This document shows positions 18,664 through 27,510 of a stretch of DNA of 64,000 nucleotides, in pieces. Within the stretch, counting starts at the first letter, position 1; every line of letters starts with the position of its first letter. Below the pieces are notes generated by a model. That model did not search any database. It worked only from the letters and a program-made list of their open reading frames with translations, and was not told where the DNA came from. Source of the stretch: Miltoncostaea oceani (lineage in GTDB: Bacteria; Actinomycetota; Thermoleophilia; Miltoncostaeales; Miltoncostaeaceae). The stretch lies in NCBI RefSeq assembly GCF_018141545.1, contig NZ_CP064356.1, positions 62,001 to 126,000 of the forward strand, given 5' to 3'. A program made the position numbers and the translations under genes.

Positions 18664-18696
18664 GCGGGCCTTTCTGGTCTGCTCGAGAACGGCGTC

Positions 18697-18702
18697 AGCC
18701 TA
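18697..18702 (-). promoter_or_regulatory. -10 box TAGGCT for the GtrB-like gene
   Basis: TAGGCT on the minus strand, 33 nt before the GTG at 18663. Unlike most starts here, this one would have a short leader. Confidence 0.35.
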
Positions 18703-18763
18703 GATGACGCCATCCGGGGTCGTCGCGGCCCCGGTCCGGCGCGGCGGGGCCCCCGCCGCGTCG

Positions 18764-18769
18764 TAGGGT
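18764..18769 (+). promoter_or_regulatory. -10 box TAGGGT, leaderless
   Basis: TAGGGT, 7 nt, then ATG at 18777. The spacing selects the ATG over an in-frame GTG at 18768, which overlaps the box. Confidence 0.55.
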
Positions 18770-18776
18770 GACCGGG

Positions 18777-20297
18777 ATGGCCGTGGACCCCGCCGACGTG
18801 ACGGCCCCGCCGCGGCCCCCGCGCCCGGCCCGCGCCGTCCTCGGCCGGCCCGCGGTGCTCCTCGCCGGCGTCGTCGCGCTCGGCGTGCTGCTGCGCCTCC
18901 ACCGCTTCGACGCACCGATCCTCGACGCCCACGCCTTCCGGCAGACCCAGACGGCGAGCACGGTCTGGTTGTGGAACCGCGACGGCTTCGACGCGCTCGA
19001 CTACCGGGTGCCGATGTACGGCGGAGGCCACTGGGTGCTGGAGCTGCCCGTGTACCAGGCGATGGTGTGGGTGCTGCAGGTCCCGGCGGGCGGCATCGAG
19101 CACGCGGCCCGCGTCGTGTCGATCGGCTCCTACGTCGCCGTCGCCGTCCTCATGTACCTCATCGCCGCGCGCTGGTTCGGCTCCGGCTCCGCCGCCCTGC
19201 TCGGCGTGGGGGTGTTCACGCTCCTGCCCGTCACCGTCTTCTTCTTCCGCGCGGTCCTGATCGACACGCTGCTGATCGCGACCACCCTCCTCGCCGTCCT
19301 CGCCGCGACGCACCTGGGCGAGCGGTTCACCTGGACCTGGTTCGCGGTCTTCGCCGCCGCCCTCGCCGTGTCCGTGCTCGGCAAGGCGACGCTGGTGCTC
19401 GCGATCGGCCTCGCGATGGTCGTCCCCCTCGTCCGCCTGCTGAGCGACGGCGGGGTGGGGCGGCTGCCGAAGGCGGCCGTCGTGGGGACGTGCGCGCTGA
19501 CGGGGCTGCTCTTCGCCGCCTGGGCCCGGCACGGCGACGAGCTCAACACCGCCACGGGGACGCTCTCGATCTCGGAGGCGCGCTCCTGGTACTTCGGGTC
19601 GACGTTCACCGACCCCGACCTGTACCGGGTCGTCGGCGGGCGGATCGCGGACAACCTCGGCGTCGCGGGCCTCGTGGCGCTGGCGATCGGGCTCGTCGCG
19701 ATCCCGCGGCTGCGCACCGCCCACCGCCCCGAGATCATCCTGACGCTCGCCGGTGCGGTGCTGTCGTGCGGGATCTTCGCGAACCTCAACCGGATCCACG
19801 ACTACTACCAGCTCGCCTACTACGTGCCGCTGTCGATGGTCGCGGGCCTCGGCCTGGCCGTCGCCCTGCGCGCCGCGACGTCACGGGTGGGTGCGGTGCC
19901 GGCCCGCGCGGCCGTCGCCGCGGTCCTCGTGGTGATCGGCGTGGTGTCGGCCGTCTCCCTGCGCGACGGGTACTTCGCGCCGGACGCGGTGGCCTACTCG
20001 GTGGAGGCGCAGGGCCGCGAACTGCGCGCCGAGACCCCCGACGCGCCGCTCCTGCTGATCCACCGGTTCGCCGACCCGAACGACCCGGTGCTCTGGTACC
20101 AGGCGCGCCGGATCGGCTGGCGGGTCCCCGCCGAGGACGCGGCGGGGGCGGCGCGCATCGCGGCCGCCCACCCGGAGATCGCGGCGGTCGTGTGGATCAC
20201 CGACCCCGACCCCGAGCCCCCGCACGTGGCGGCGCTGGCACGGGCCGCCGGGTTGCGCCGCGCCCACGTGAGCGCCGGCATGACCGTCTACCGCTGA
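18777..20297 (+). CDS. Membrane glycosyltransferase (GT39/ArnT-like)
   Basis: A 506-residue membrane protein with about eleven hydrophobic helices. The first extracytoplasmic loop has LHRFDAPILDAHAFRQTQTAST, an Asp-containing loop with the HxFRQxQ stretch typical of dolichyl/undecaprenyl-phosphate-sugar-using PMT-related proteins. The ends are soluble. It probably transfers a sugar from polyprenyl phosphate, such as that made by the divergently encoded GtrB-like enzyme, onto the glycan outside the cell membrane. The start is set by the leaderless promoter. It ends 7 bp from the convergent GT2 gene. Confidence 0.7.
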   Translation: MAVDPADVTAPPRPPRPARAVLGRPAVLLAGVVALGVLLRLHRFDAPILDAHAFRQTQTASTVWLWNRDGFDALDYRVPMYGGGHWVLELPVYQAMVWVLQVPAGGIEHAARVVSIGSYVAVAVLMYLIAARWFGSGSAALLGVGVFTLLPVTVFFFRAVLIDTLLIATTLLAVLAATHLGERFTWTWFAVFAAALAVSVLGKATLVLAIGLAMVVPLVRLLSDGGVGRLPKAAVVGTCALTGLLFAAWARHGDELNTATGTLSISEARSWYFGSTFTDPDLYRVVGGRIADNLGVAGLVALAIGLVAIPRLRTAHRPEIILTLAGAVLSCGIFANLNRIHDYYQLAYYVPLSMVAGLGLAVALRAATSRVGAVPARAAVAAVLVVIGVVSAVSLRDGYFAPDAVAYSVEAQGRELRAETPDAPLLLIHRFADPNDPVLWYQARRIGWRVPAEDAAGAARIAAAHPEIAAVVWITDPDPEPPHVAALARAAGLRRAHVSAGMTVYR

Positions 20298-20304
20298 GGG
20301 CCGG

Positions 20305-21168
20305 TCAGCGTCCCGCGGCGGCGCGCAGGCGCGACGCAGCGAGGGCCACCTCGCCGACGGCCCACACACCCGCCGCGAGGGCCCGGCCGCGGAGGCCGGG
20401 GCGGTGCTTGCGGATGAAGGGCGCCATGGTGCGGAAGTAGGCGGAGTCGGCCTCGGCGGGGCGGCGGCCGTCGGCGTTCGACCCGGCGCCGACGTGGACG
20501 ACGGTCGCCCCCGGCCAGTAGCGCACCCGCCAGCCGTGGGCGATGAAGCGCAGGCAGAGGTCGATGTCCTCGGCGTACATGAAGAACTGCTCGTCGAAGC
20601 CGCCGACCTCGTCGAGGGCGTGGGCCGGCATCAGCATGAAGGCCCCGGTGACGCTCTCGACGTCGCCCTCCCGGTCCTCGGGCACCCAGCCGGCGGTGTA
20701 GTGCGTGGAGCGGGGTCCGCGGAGGTGCCGGTCGAGGCCGGTGAAGTAGCAGAACGACGACCAGGGGGTGGGGAAACCGCGCTTGCAGCGCCGGTCGAGG
20801 TTGCCGTCGCGGTCGACGAGGCGCGGCGTCAGCACGCCGACGTCGGGGTGCGACCACAGCTCGTCGAGGCAGGCGCGGAGGGCGCCGGGCGGGATGACGG
20901 TGTCGGGGTTCAGCGCGAGCACGGCGCGGCCGGCGGCGCGGGCGAAGCCCATGTTGTTGGCGCGGCCGAACCCGACGTTCCGCGGGAGGTCCTCGACGTG
21001 CACCCAGGGGTGGGCGTCGGCGGCGGTGAGGGTGTCGTCGCCGGAGGCGTTGTCGTAGAGCAGCACCTCGAGGTCGACGTCCTCCCGCTGGGCGGCGAGG
21101 CTGTCGAGGCACTCGGCCAGGAGGTCGCGGCAGCGGTACGACACGATCACGATCGAGAGCTCGGGCAC
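20305..21168 (-). CDS. GT2-family glycosyltransferase, rhamnosyltransferase-like
   Basis: A 287-residue GT-A enzyme: IVIVSYRCRDLLAECLDSL, EVLLYDNASGDDT, LPRNVGFGRANNMGFA and ALNPDTVIPPGAL, then GGFDEQFFMYAEDIDLCLR. These are hallmarks of the WbbL/rhamnosyltransferase branch of GT2. It may use the product of the RmlC-like enzyme encoded across the short divergent promoter, but that link is only contextual. The GTG start is 6 nt after a TACATT box. Confidence 0.83.
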   Translation of the reverse strand: MPELSIVIVSYRCRDLLAECLDSLAAQREDVDLEVLLYDNASGDDTLTAADAHPWVHVEDLPRNVGFGRANNMGFARAAGRAVLALNPDTVIPPGALRACLDELWSHPDVGVLTPRLVDRDGNLDRRCKRGFPTPWSSFCYFTGLDRHLRGPRSTHYTAGWVPEDREGDVESVTGAFMLMPAHALDEVGGFDEQFFMYAEDIDLCLRFIAHGWRVRYWPGATVVHVGAGSNADGRRPAEADSAYFRTMAPFIRKHRPGLRGRALAAGVWAVGEVALAASRLRAAAGR

Positions 21169-21174
21169 CGCGGC

Positions 21175-21180
21175 AATGTA
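21175..21180 (-). promoter_or_regulatory. -10 box TACATT, leaderless, for the GT2 gene
   Basis: TACATT on the minus strand, 6 nt, then GTG at 21168. With the TAGCCT box at 21196 it forms a compact divergent promoter: only 41 bp separate the two start codons. Confidence 0.55.
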
Positions 21181-21195
21181 GCGGGGAAGGGCTAG

Positions 21196-21201
21196 TAGCC
21201 T
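21196..21201 (+). promoter_or_regulatory. -10 box TAGCCT, leaderless, for the epimerase gene
   Basis: TAGCCT, 8 nt, then ATG at 21210. The box and the following TCGGCCC resemble the region ahead of 15815. Confidence 0.55.
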
Positions 21202-21209
21202 TCGGCCCG

Positions 21210-21761
21210 ATGCGGGCCACACCCACCTCCCTCGAGGGCATGCTGGTCGTCGACCCGGTCGTCCACCGGGACGCCCGCGGCTTCTTCCACGAGACGTTCC
21301 GGGCCGACGAGATGGTGCGGCTCGGCATCGACGAGGCGTGGGTGCAGGACAACCACTCCCGTTCGGTGCGCGGGGTGCTGCGCGGCATGCACTTCTCCAT
21401 CGGGGAGGGTCAGGCGAAGCTGGTGCGCTGCGCGCGCGGGCGCATCCTCGACGTGGCCGTGGACATCCGGCGGGGGTCGCCGACGTACGGCCGCTGGGAG
21501 TCGGTGACCCTCGACGACGAGGATCTGCGGCTCGTCTACCTGCCGGTCGGGTTCGCCCACGGCTTCGTGGTGCTGAGCGAGGTCGCGGACGTCGTCTACC
21601 GCTGCTCGTCGTACTACGACCCGGCGGTGGAGCGCGGTTTCGCGTGGGACGACCCGGACGTCGCGATCGCGTGGCCCGACATGCCGGTGGAGGTGTCCGC
21701 CCGCGACGCGGCGGCGCCCACCCTCGCCGAGATCGCCGGGGACCTCCCCTTCGGGGTCTAG
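21210..21761 (+). CDS. rfbC: dTDP-4-dehydrorhamnose 3,5-epimerase family protein
   Basis: A 183-residue cupin enzyme of the usual RmlC length. It has VVDPVVHRDARGFFHETFRADEM, the catalytic His region RGVLRGMHFSIGEGQAKLVRCARGRILDVAVDIR, and PVGFAHGFVVLSE. RmlC-like enzymes epimerise 4-keto sugars on dTDP during rhamnose and related deoxysugar synthesis. No rmlA, rmlB or rmlD is in the window, so the pathway must be completed elsewhere or the substrate differs. First gene of a short operon with the two genes that follow. Confidence 0.88.
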   Translation: MRATPTSLEGMLVVDPVVHRDARGFFHETFRADEMVRLGIDEAWVQDNHSRSVRGVLRGMHFSIGEGQAKLVRCARGRILDVAVDIRRGSPTYGRWESVTLDDEDLRLVYLPVGFAHGFVVLSEVADVVYRCSSYYDPAVERGFAWDDPDVAIAWPDMPVEVSARDAAAPTLAEIAGDLPFGV

Positions 21762-21810
21762 TATCGCTCCCGGTCCAGCGACGAGCGCAGGAGGGAGCCC
21801 CGTCACGGAG

Positions 21811-22815
21811 GTGGTCGCAGCGGACGAGGGCGCCACGCGCGGCCCGCGGAGCATCGTCCCGCTCCTCGCCGTCGGCGTCCTGGTGAGCGTGGCCGCGATC
21901 CTCCTGGCGATCCGCGGCATCGACCTCGGCGACGTCGCCTCGGCGATCGGCGACGCCTCCCCGGCGTACCTGGCGGCGGGTGCGCTCCTGATGCTCGCGT
22001 CGTACCCGATCCTGGCGGTGCGGTGGCGGAGCATCGCCCGCGACCTCGACCCCCCGGGCACCCCGCAGATGCTGGAGCTCGTCCTGATCGGGGCGGCCGT
22101 CAACAACGCGTTGCCGGCCCGTCTCGGCGAGGTGGCGCGCTCGGTCGGCCTCGGCCGCTCGGCGCACCGCCCGGTGCTGCAGTCGTTCGGCACGGTGGTC
22201 GTCGACCGGGTCGCCGACGTCGTCTTCTTCGCCCTCGCGTTCGGACTGACCGTCGCGGCCTCCCCCACCGACGACTGGGTGCGGTGGGTGGGCATCGGCG
22301 GCGCGATCATCACGATCGCGGCGCTGGCGACGCTCGGCGTCGTGGCGCTGCTGATGAGCCGCCGTCCCGACGACGCGCCGGCGGGCCGGTGGATGCGCCA
22401 CCTGCTGACCCTCGGCGAGGGCCTGCGCTGCGTCCACACCTGGTCGGGCGCGTTCCGCGCCCTCGTCCTCACGTTCGCCGCGTGGGGCGCCTGGATGGCG
22501 GGCCTCTGGTCCATCGCGGAGTCCCTCGGCATCGGCCTCTCCGCCACGGAGGTGCTGTTCACGACGGGCCTCCTGGGTCTGGGGTCGGCGGTCCCGTCGG
22601 CGCCGGGCTTCATCGGCACCTACCACTGGATCGCGGCGTCCTCGCTCGGCCTGTTCGGCGTCGCGGGCGCGGATGCGCTCGCGTTCGCGGTCCTCCTGCA
22701 CGCCGCCTGGTTCATCCCCACCACCGTCACCGGCTCGATCCTGATGGTGCGCTGGGGGTTGAGCTACACCGCGCTGCGGCGTGTCTCCCTCTCGACTCGG
22801 GCGGTCAATGCATGA
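21811..22815 (+). CDS. Lysylphosphatidylglycerol synthase-type transmembrane protein (UPF0104/AglD family)
   Basis: A 334-residue membrane protein with about eight helices. It has the family features LVLIGAAVNNALPARLGEVARSVGLGRSA (the conserved ARxGE segment) and a later VLFTTGLLGLGSAVPSAPGFIGTYHW. Members are linked to flipping or transfer of lipid-linked groups and are frequent in polysaccharide loci. GTG start with a GGAGGGAGCC ribosome site about 15 nt upstream. Its stop overlaps the next ATG (ATGA). Confidence 0.82.
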   Translation: MVAADEGATRGPRSIVPLLAVGVLVSVAAILLAIRGIDLGDVASAIGDASPAYLAAGALLMLASYPILAVRWRSIARDLDPPGTPQMLELVLIGAAVNNALPARLGEVARSVGLGRSAHRPVLQSFGTVVVDRVADVVFFALAFGLTVAASPTDDWVRWVGIGGAIITIAALATLGVVALLMSRRPDDAPAGRWMRHLLTLGEGLRCVHTWSGAFRALVLTFAAWGAWMAGLWSIAESLGIGLSATEVLFTTGLLGLGSAVPSAPGFIGTYHWIAASSLGLFGVAGADALAFAVLLHAAWFIPTTVTGSILMVRWGLSYTALRRVSLSTRAVNA

Positions 22816-23462
22816 ACTTCCAGCGTCTCTACGAGTACCGGTTCCGCGGCATCGACCAGTCGGTGCGGACGGCCGTGTGGGACGAGATCGCCCCGTTCGT
22901 CCACGGCCTGATGGGGTCACCGCAGACGGTGCTCGACCCGGCGGCGGGCCGCTGCGAGTTCATCAACGCGGTACCGGCCGCGGAGCGCTGGGCCGTCGAC
23001 CAGGCCGACTACGCCGAGCGGGACGCGGATCCCGGTGTCCGGACGATGGTGGCGGACATCATGGAGGCCGACCTGCCGGCCGACCACTTCGACGGCGTGT
23101 GGGTGTCGAACACCCTGGAGCACCTGCTCTCCCAGGAGCAGACCGCCGCGTTCCTGGAGCGGATGCGCGTCGCGATGACCCCGGGTGGGCGCATCGCGAT
23201 CATGGGCCCGAACTTCCGGTACTGCGCGAAGGAGTACTTCGACTGCGCGGACCACACCCTGGTCTACACGCACACCTCGATCGCCGAGCACCTCTACGCG
23301 GCGGGGTTCGAGCCGGAGCGCATCGTCCCGCGGTTCCTGCCGTACTCGTTCCGCGGGCGCCTGCCGGCGAGCCCCGCGACGACGCGCCTCTACCTGCGCT
23401 CGCCCCTGGCGTGGCGCCTGCTCGGCAAGCAGTTCCTGGTCATCGGCCGGCGGACCGTCTGA
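22812..23462 (+). CDS. Class I SAM-dependent methyltransferase
   Basis: A 216-residue protein with a methyltransferase fold: the SAM loop VLDPAAGRCEFINAV is a DPAAG variant, followed by WAVDQADYAERDAD, and GVWVSNTLEHL for motif IV. The acceptor is probably a lipid-linked or nucleotide sugar, given the setting. Starts inside the stop codon of the previous gene. Its last 23 bases overlap the convergent glycosyltransferase gene. Confidence 0.75.
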   Translation: MNFQRLYEYRFRGIDQSVRTAVWDEIAPFVHGLMGSPQTVLDPAAGRCEFINAVPAAERWAVDQADYAERDADPGVRTMVADIMEADLPADHFDGVWVSNTLEHLLSQEQTAAFLERMRVAMTPGGRIAIMGPNFRYCAKEYFDCADHTLVYTHTSIAEHLYAAGFEPERIVPRFLPYSFRGRLPASPATTRLYLRSPLAWRLLGKQFLVIGRRTV

Positions 23463-24549
23463 CGGTCTCGCAGAGCCGCAGGTAGGAGTCGGCGCAGGCG
23501 TCCCACGAGTAGCGCTCCGCGGCGCGGGCCGCGGCGCGGGCGCCGAGCTCCTCCCGCCGGGCGGGGTCGTCGATGAGGGCGCCGAGCGCCCGGGCGAGGG
23601 CGGGTGCGCCCCCGTCCAGCGGGAAGCTCGCCGCGGCGTCGCCGACGACCTCGAGGTTGGGGCCGTGGTCGCTGACGACGAGGGCGGCGCCGGCGGCCAT
23701 CCCCTCGACGATGACGGGGTGGGTGCCGCCGACCTCGGTGGGGGCGCACATGACGCCGCTGCGGTGCACGAGCTCGCGGTACCCGTCGCCGAAGACGTAG
23801 CCGGCCATCCGCACGCCCGGCCCCGCGGAGGCCCGGAGACCGGCGATGTAGTCGTCGGCGTAGGGGGCGTCGCCGACGATGACGAGCGGCCAGTCGGTGC
23901 CGAGCGTGCGGTGCGCCTCGATCAGGAGGTGGGCGTTGTTCTCGGGGACGAGCCGCCCGACGAACAGCACGTACCGGCCGGGCTCGACGTCGAGGCGCGC
24001 GCACCACCCGGTGTCGCCGGGGTCGGGCATGTCGGCGCCGTAGGCGATCCACGGGATGCGCCGGCCGTGGCGGCGTTCGTAGGCGTCGGCGACGGCGGCG
24101 GAGTCGGTCACGGCGATGGTGGCGGCGCTCGGGGCGATCCGCTCGGCGGTGCGCAGGTACGCCTTCGCCGCCCCGGACCACTTGGCGCGCTCCGAGTCGA
24201 GTCCGTCGATCTGGAGGATGGAGGGGATCCCGGCGAGGCGGGCGAGGGGCACGACGGGGGCGTTGCCGGCGATGAAGTAGATCGCGACGTCGGGGCGCGC
24301 CCGGGTGGCCATGTGGGCGGTGCTGACGAGGGTGTGGGCGAGGGTGTCGAGGTGCTTGCTGCGGATGGTGGGGAGGTGCACGAGGCGGGCCCCGACGTGG
24401 GTCTCCTGCCGTGCGGTCATGTGCGGCCGGCAGTAGACGGTGACCTCGTGGCCGCGGGCGGTGAACCGCTCGGCGAGGTGCTCGACGGCGGTCTCGAAGC
24501 CGCTGTAGGCGGCGGGGATGCCGCGGGTGCCGACGAGGGCGATCCTCAC
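23440..24549 (-). CDS. GT4-family glycosyltransferase (TIGR/DUF1972-like N-terminus)
   Basis: A 369-residue GT-B enzyme. It opens with RIALVGTRGIPAAYSGFETAVEHL, the GIPAxYGGFET signature of rhamnosyltransferases in which DUF1972 precedes GT4. The donor domain has YVLFVGRLVPENNAHLLIEA and VGGTHPVIVEGMAAG. Family enzymes often transfer rhamnose or a related deoxyhexose to lipid-linked glycans. GTG start with a GTGA overlap to the upstream GT4 gene. Confidence 0.82.
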   Translation of the reverse strand: MRIALVGTRGIPAAYSGFETAVEHLAERFTARGHEVTVYCRPHMTARQETHVGARLVHLPTIRSKHLDTLAHTLVSTAHMATRARPDVAIYFIAGNAPVVPLARLAGIPSILQIDGLDSERAKWSGAAKAYLRTAERIAPSAATIAVTDSAAVADAYERRHGRRIPWIAYGADMPDPGDTGWCARLDVEPGRYVLFVGRLVPENNAHLLIEAHRTLGTDWPLVIVGDAPYADDYIAGLRASAGPGVRMAGYVFGDGYRELVHRSGVMCAPTEVGGTHPVIVEGMAAGAALVVSDHGPNLEVVGDAAASFPLDGGAPALARALGALIDDPARREELGARAAARAAERYSWDACADSYLRLCETVRRSAGR

Positions 24550-25622
24550 GTCAGCACCGACGCGACGACGTCCCAGGCGGCGGCGCCCATCGTCTGCGGC
24601 GTGAACGCGGCGGCCCGCGCGGGGCCGGCGGTGCGCAGCCGGGCGGCGACGGTGGGGTCGAGGGCGAGTCGCAGGCCGTCGGCGATGCCGCGGGCGGTGG
24701 GCTCCACGAGGATCGCGGCGCCGGCGGTGACCTCGGGCAGCGCCCCCCGGTCGCTCGCGACGACGGGGCAGCCGCTCGCCATCGCCTCGAGTGCGGGCAG
24801 GCCGAAGCCCTCGTAGAGGGAGGGGTAGGCGGTGACGGCGGCGGCGCGGTAGAGGTCGGCGAGGGTGGCGTCGTCGACGTGGCCGAGCCACGTGCCGCCG
24901 GCGTCGCGGGCGATCCTCTCCCCGCCGGGCCCGGGTTTGCCGACGAGGGCGAGGTCGGGGCCGGTGGGGCCGAGGGAGCGGACGGCGTCGCCGAGGGCGC
25001 CGAGGTTCTTCCGGGGGCCGATGTCGCCGACGGCGAGGCAGTAGCCGGCGATGCCGAAGCGGTCCCGTACGCGGGCGACGGCCCCGTCGCGGTCGGCGTC
25101 GGTGAAGACGGGGGCGGGGTGGGGGCTGACGACGCGGACCTTCCCGGCCGGGAGCTTGAGGGCCTGGGCGATGTCGTCGGCGGCGGTCTGCGACAGGGCG
25201 AGCACGGCGGCGGCCTTGCGGGCGGATCGCGGCACGAGGCCGCGCAGCACGGCGCGGGCCCGGGCCCCGAGCCACTGGGGGTCGGTCATGAAGGTGGCGT
25301 CGTGCACGGCGAGGAGGATCGGGCAGGGGTTCCAGCCGGGCGAGACGTAGGTGAACACGGCGGCGTCGGCGCCGAGGTCGGCGAGGGCGCGTGGGGCGGC
25401 GCGGGCGAGGCGGGGGACGTCGGCGGACGGGACGCCGATGGTCTGGCCGTACCGTTCGAGTGCCCGTGCGCCCTGGGGGGTGGCGACGAGGGCGGCGACG
25501 GCGTCGCCGCCGGCGGCGGTGGCGGCCATGGCGGCGAGGAGCGTGGCGGCGTACCGGCCGTTGCCGGCGTCGCCGGCGGCGCTCTGGCCGACCATGTGGC
25601 AGTCGACGGCGACGAGGCTCAT
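24546..25622 (-). CDS. GT4-family glycosyltransferase
   Basis: A 358-residue GT-B enzyme. The N-terminal loop has the short AAGDAGNGRYAATLL form common to mannosyltransferases of this group. It also has ILLAVHDATFMTDPQW, YCLAVGDIGPRKNLGAL, and the E-x7-E motif in SLYEGFGLPALEAMASGCPVVAS. The ATG overlaps the stop of the upstream gene (ATGA). It is one of three GT4 genes in a row and closely resembles the gene just upstream in motif layout. Confidence 0.83.
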   Translation of the reverse strand: MSLVAVDCHMVGQSAAGDAGNGRYAATLLAAMAATAAGGDAVAALVATPQGARALERYGQTIGVPSADVPRLARAAPRALADLGADAAVFTYVSPGWNPCPILLAVHDATFMTDPQWLGARARAVLRGLVPRSARKAAAVLALSQTAADDIAQALKLPAGKVRVVSPHPAPVFTDADRDGAVARVRDRFGIAGYCLAVGDIGPRKNLGALGDAVRSLGPTGPDLALVGKPGPGGERIARDAGGTWLGHVDDATLADLYRAAAVTAYPSLYEGFGLPALEAMASGCPVVASDRGALPEVTAGAAILVEPTARGIADGLRLALDPTVAARLRTAGPARAAAFTPQTMGAAAWDVVASVLT

Positions 25623-26755
25623 GCCGCGGCGTCCCGGTAGGCGCGGGTCAGCTCGACGGCGGTGCGCTCCCACGAGAAGGCGGCGGCGCGTTCCCGGCCG
25701 GCGGCGGCGCGGCGCTCCCGCAGGTCGGGGTCCTCCGCGAGTTCGGTGATGGCCCGCGACCACGGGCCGGGGTCGGTGACGGGGAGGTAGGTGGCGGCGT
25801 CGCCGCCGACCTCGCGGAGGGCGGGGGTGTCGGTGGCGAGGACGGGCACTCCGGCGGCCATCGCCTCGAGCACGGGCAGGCCGAAGCCCTCCTTGCGGGA
25901 GGGGACGAGCACGGCGAGGGCCCCGGCGCGGATGGCGGCGAGGCGGGCGGCGGGCAGCAGCCCGAGCCATTCGACGCGCCGGTCGGCGCCGACGCGGGCG
26001 GCGTGGCCGCGGAGGCGGGCGGCGCGGCGGGGCGACCACGGTCCCGCCATGACGAGGCGGACGCCGGGGGCGGCCCCGGCGATCGCCTCGAGCGCGAGCC
26101 CGGCGTTCTTGTGGGGTTCGATCGCCCCGGCGACGAGGACGTAGCGGCCGTCGGCGGGTGGCCCCTCGGGGGTGACGGGGTCGGGTGCCGCCCAGGGGAC
26201 GACGCGGACGCGGCCGGGGTCGACGGCGGCGAGGCGGATGGCGTCGTCGGCGGTCTCCCGTGAGGGGGTGAGCACGAGGCGGGCGCCGCGGAGGCGGCGG
26301 AGGAAGTGGCGGTAGGCGAGCGCCTCCGCCATCCGGCCGGCGCCCCCGAGGTACTCGGGCCAGTAGGCGAGAGGGATGAGGTCGTGGCAGGTCACGATCG
26401 TCCGGCCCCCGGGGATGAGGGAGGGCTGCACGGCGTGGAACGCGACGTGGCCGCCGTCCCCCCCGTCCCCGTCGCCGTCTCCGGTGCGTGTGCCGGCGAG
26501 GCGGCGGACGGCGCGTTCGCCGCGGGCGAGAGGCCAGGGGTCGGGGAGGCGGTGGAGGGGCCAGGTGGGCCAGTGGACGCGGGCGACCTCGAAACCGTCG
26601 GGTGCCTCCTGCCCGTCGCGGAGGAGGAGGCGTGGGCGGTCGTCGGCGGGGAGCCGTCGGAGGCCGTGGATCATCCCGCGCACCGCCGCTCCGATCCCCC
26701 GGGTCGAGTGGGCGCTCGCGAGTGGCGTCGCGTCGAGCAGGGCCGGTGCGGGCAT
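25619..26755 (-). CDS. GT4-family glycosyltransferase
   Basis: A 378-residue GT-B enzyme with HSTRGIGAAVRGMIHGL, TIVTCHDLIPLAYWPEYLGG, YVLVAGAIEPHKNAGLALEA, and the donor motif SRKEGFGLPVLEAMAAGVPVLAT. First gene of the three-gene minus-strand GT4 operon. Start ATG at 26755. A TAGGCT box lies 10 nt upstream, giving a leader of only a few bases. Probably a mannosyl- or related transferase; sugar not determinable. Confidence 0.83.
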   Translation of the reverse strand: MPAPALLDATPLASAHSTRGIGAAVRGMIHGLRRLPADDRPRLLLRDGQEAPDGFEVARVHWPTWPLHRLPDPWPLARGERAVRRLAGTRTGDGDGDGGDGGHVAFHAVQPSLIPGGRTIVTCHDLIPLAYWPEYLGGAGRMAEALAYRHFLRRLRGARLVLTPSRETADDAIRLAAVDPGRVRVVPWAAPDPVTPEGPPADGRYVLVAGAIEPHKNAGLALEAIAGAAPGVRLVMAGPWSPRRAARLRGHAARVGADRRVEWLGLLPAARLAAIRAGALAVLVPSRKEGFGLPVLEAMAAGVPVLATDTPALREVGGDAATYLPVTDPGPWSRAITELAEDPDLRERRAAAGRERAAAFSWERTAVELTRAYRDAAA

Positions 26756-26765
26756 CGGGCGCGAA

Positions 26766-26788
26766 AGCCTACTCCGCGGGCGTAGGCT
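26766..26788. promoter_or_regulatory. Divergent TAGGCT -10 boxes
   Basis: TAGGCT occurs on the minus strand at 26771-26766 (10 nt before ATG 26755) and on the plus strand at 26783-26788 (35 nt before ATG 26824). The two identical hexamers face outward, 11 bp apart. Confidence 0.45.
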
Positions 26789-26823
26789 CCCTGCGTCCGC
26801 GTGGCGGCTTCGAGGGGGCGCGC

Positions 26824-27510
26824 ATGGCGTTGGCTGAGGATCTCCGTCGCCGTCTGGGCGGGGTGAGGTACGCGGGGTTGTGGATGCCGCGGTCGGAGGA
26901 GCAGGCCCGCCGGTACATCCTGAACGACCCGGATCCGGAGGCGTTCGACCGTTCGGGCCGCGAGGCGGCGGAGCGCCTGGCCCCGTTCCTGTCGCCGGAG
27001 GCGGTGGCCCTGGACCTGGGGTGCGGCATCGGCCGGGTGGCGGTGCATGTCGCCCCGTCGTGCGGGTCGCTGTGGGCGGTGGACGCGTCGCCGTTGATGT
27101 TGCGGTACGCCCGCCGCCGGATGGAGGGCGTGGGGAACGTCCGGTTCGCCCGGTGCCGGGGGACGTCGATGCCGGATGTCCCGTCGGGGTCGGTGGACCT
27201 CGTCTACTCGCTGCTGGTGTTGCAGCACCTGGAGCGGGAGGACGCGTTCCTGTTGATGCAGGACGTCCGCCGTGTGCTGCGCCCGGGTGGCGTCGCGTAC
27301 CTGACGTTCCCGAACCTGTTGAGCGACACGTACCTGCAGGCGTTCCTCGGGTACGCCCGGGCGGGTCACTCGACGCGGCGGGCCCGGGCGCGGTTCTACA
27401 CGCCGCAGGAGGTCGAGCGGGTCGTCCCGGCCGCCGGTCTGCCGATCACGTCGATCGAGCCGGGGACGGAGATCGTCGTCGTGGCTCAGGTGCCCTCGGC
27501 CGCCTCCTGA
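26824..27510 (+). CDS. Class I SAM-dependent methyltransferase
   Basis: A 228-residue methyltransferase: ALDLGCGIGRVAVHVA (motif I), AVDASPLMLRYARRRM, and VDLVYSLLVLQHLEREDAFLLMQDVRRVLRPGG. This is a UbiE-like core of minimal size. It is divergent from the GT4 operon and probably modifies the same glycan. The 3' end overlaps the convergent metalloprotease-like gene by 25 bases. Confidence 0.8.
   Translation: MALAEDLRRRLGGVRYAGLWMPRSEEQARRYILNDPDPEAFDRSGREAAERLAPFLSPEAVALDLGCGIGRVAVHVAPSCGSLWAVDASPLMLRYARRRMEGVGNVRFARCRGTSMPDVPSGSVDLVYSLLVLQHLEREDAFLLMQDVRRVLRPGGVAYLTFPNLLSDTYLQAFLGYARAGHSTRRARARFYTPQEVERVVPAAGLPITSIEPGTEIVVVAQVPSAAS

Noticed and set aside
26801-26866. Leader ORF starting with GTG downstream of TAGGCT at 26783
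   Set aside because: The spacing is 12 nt and the frame runs into the methyltransferase gene without a stop-start overlap, unlike the frames at 11466 and 36364.
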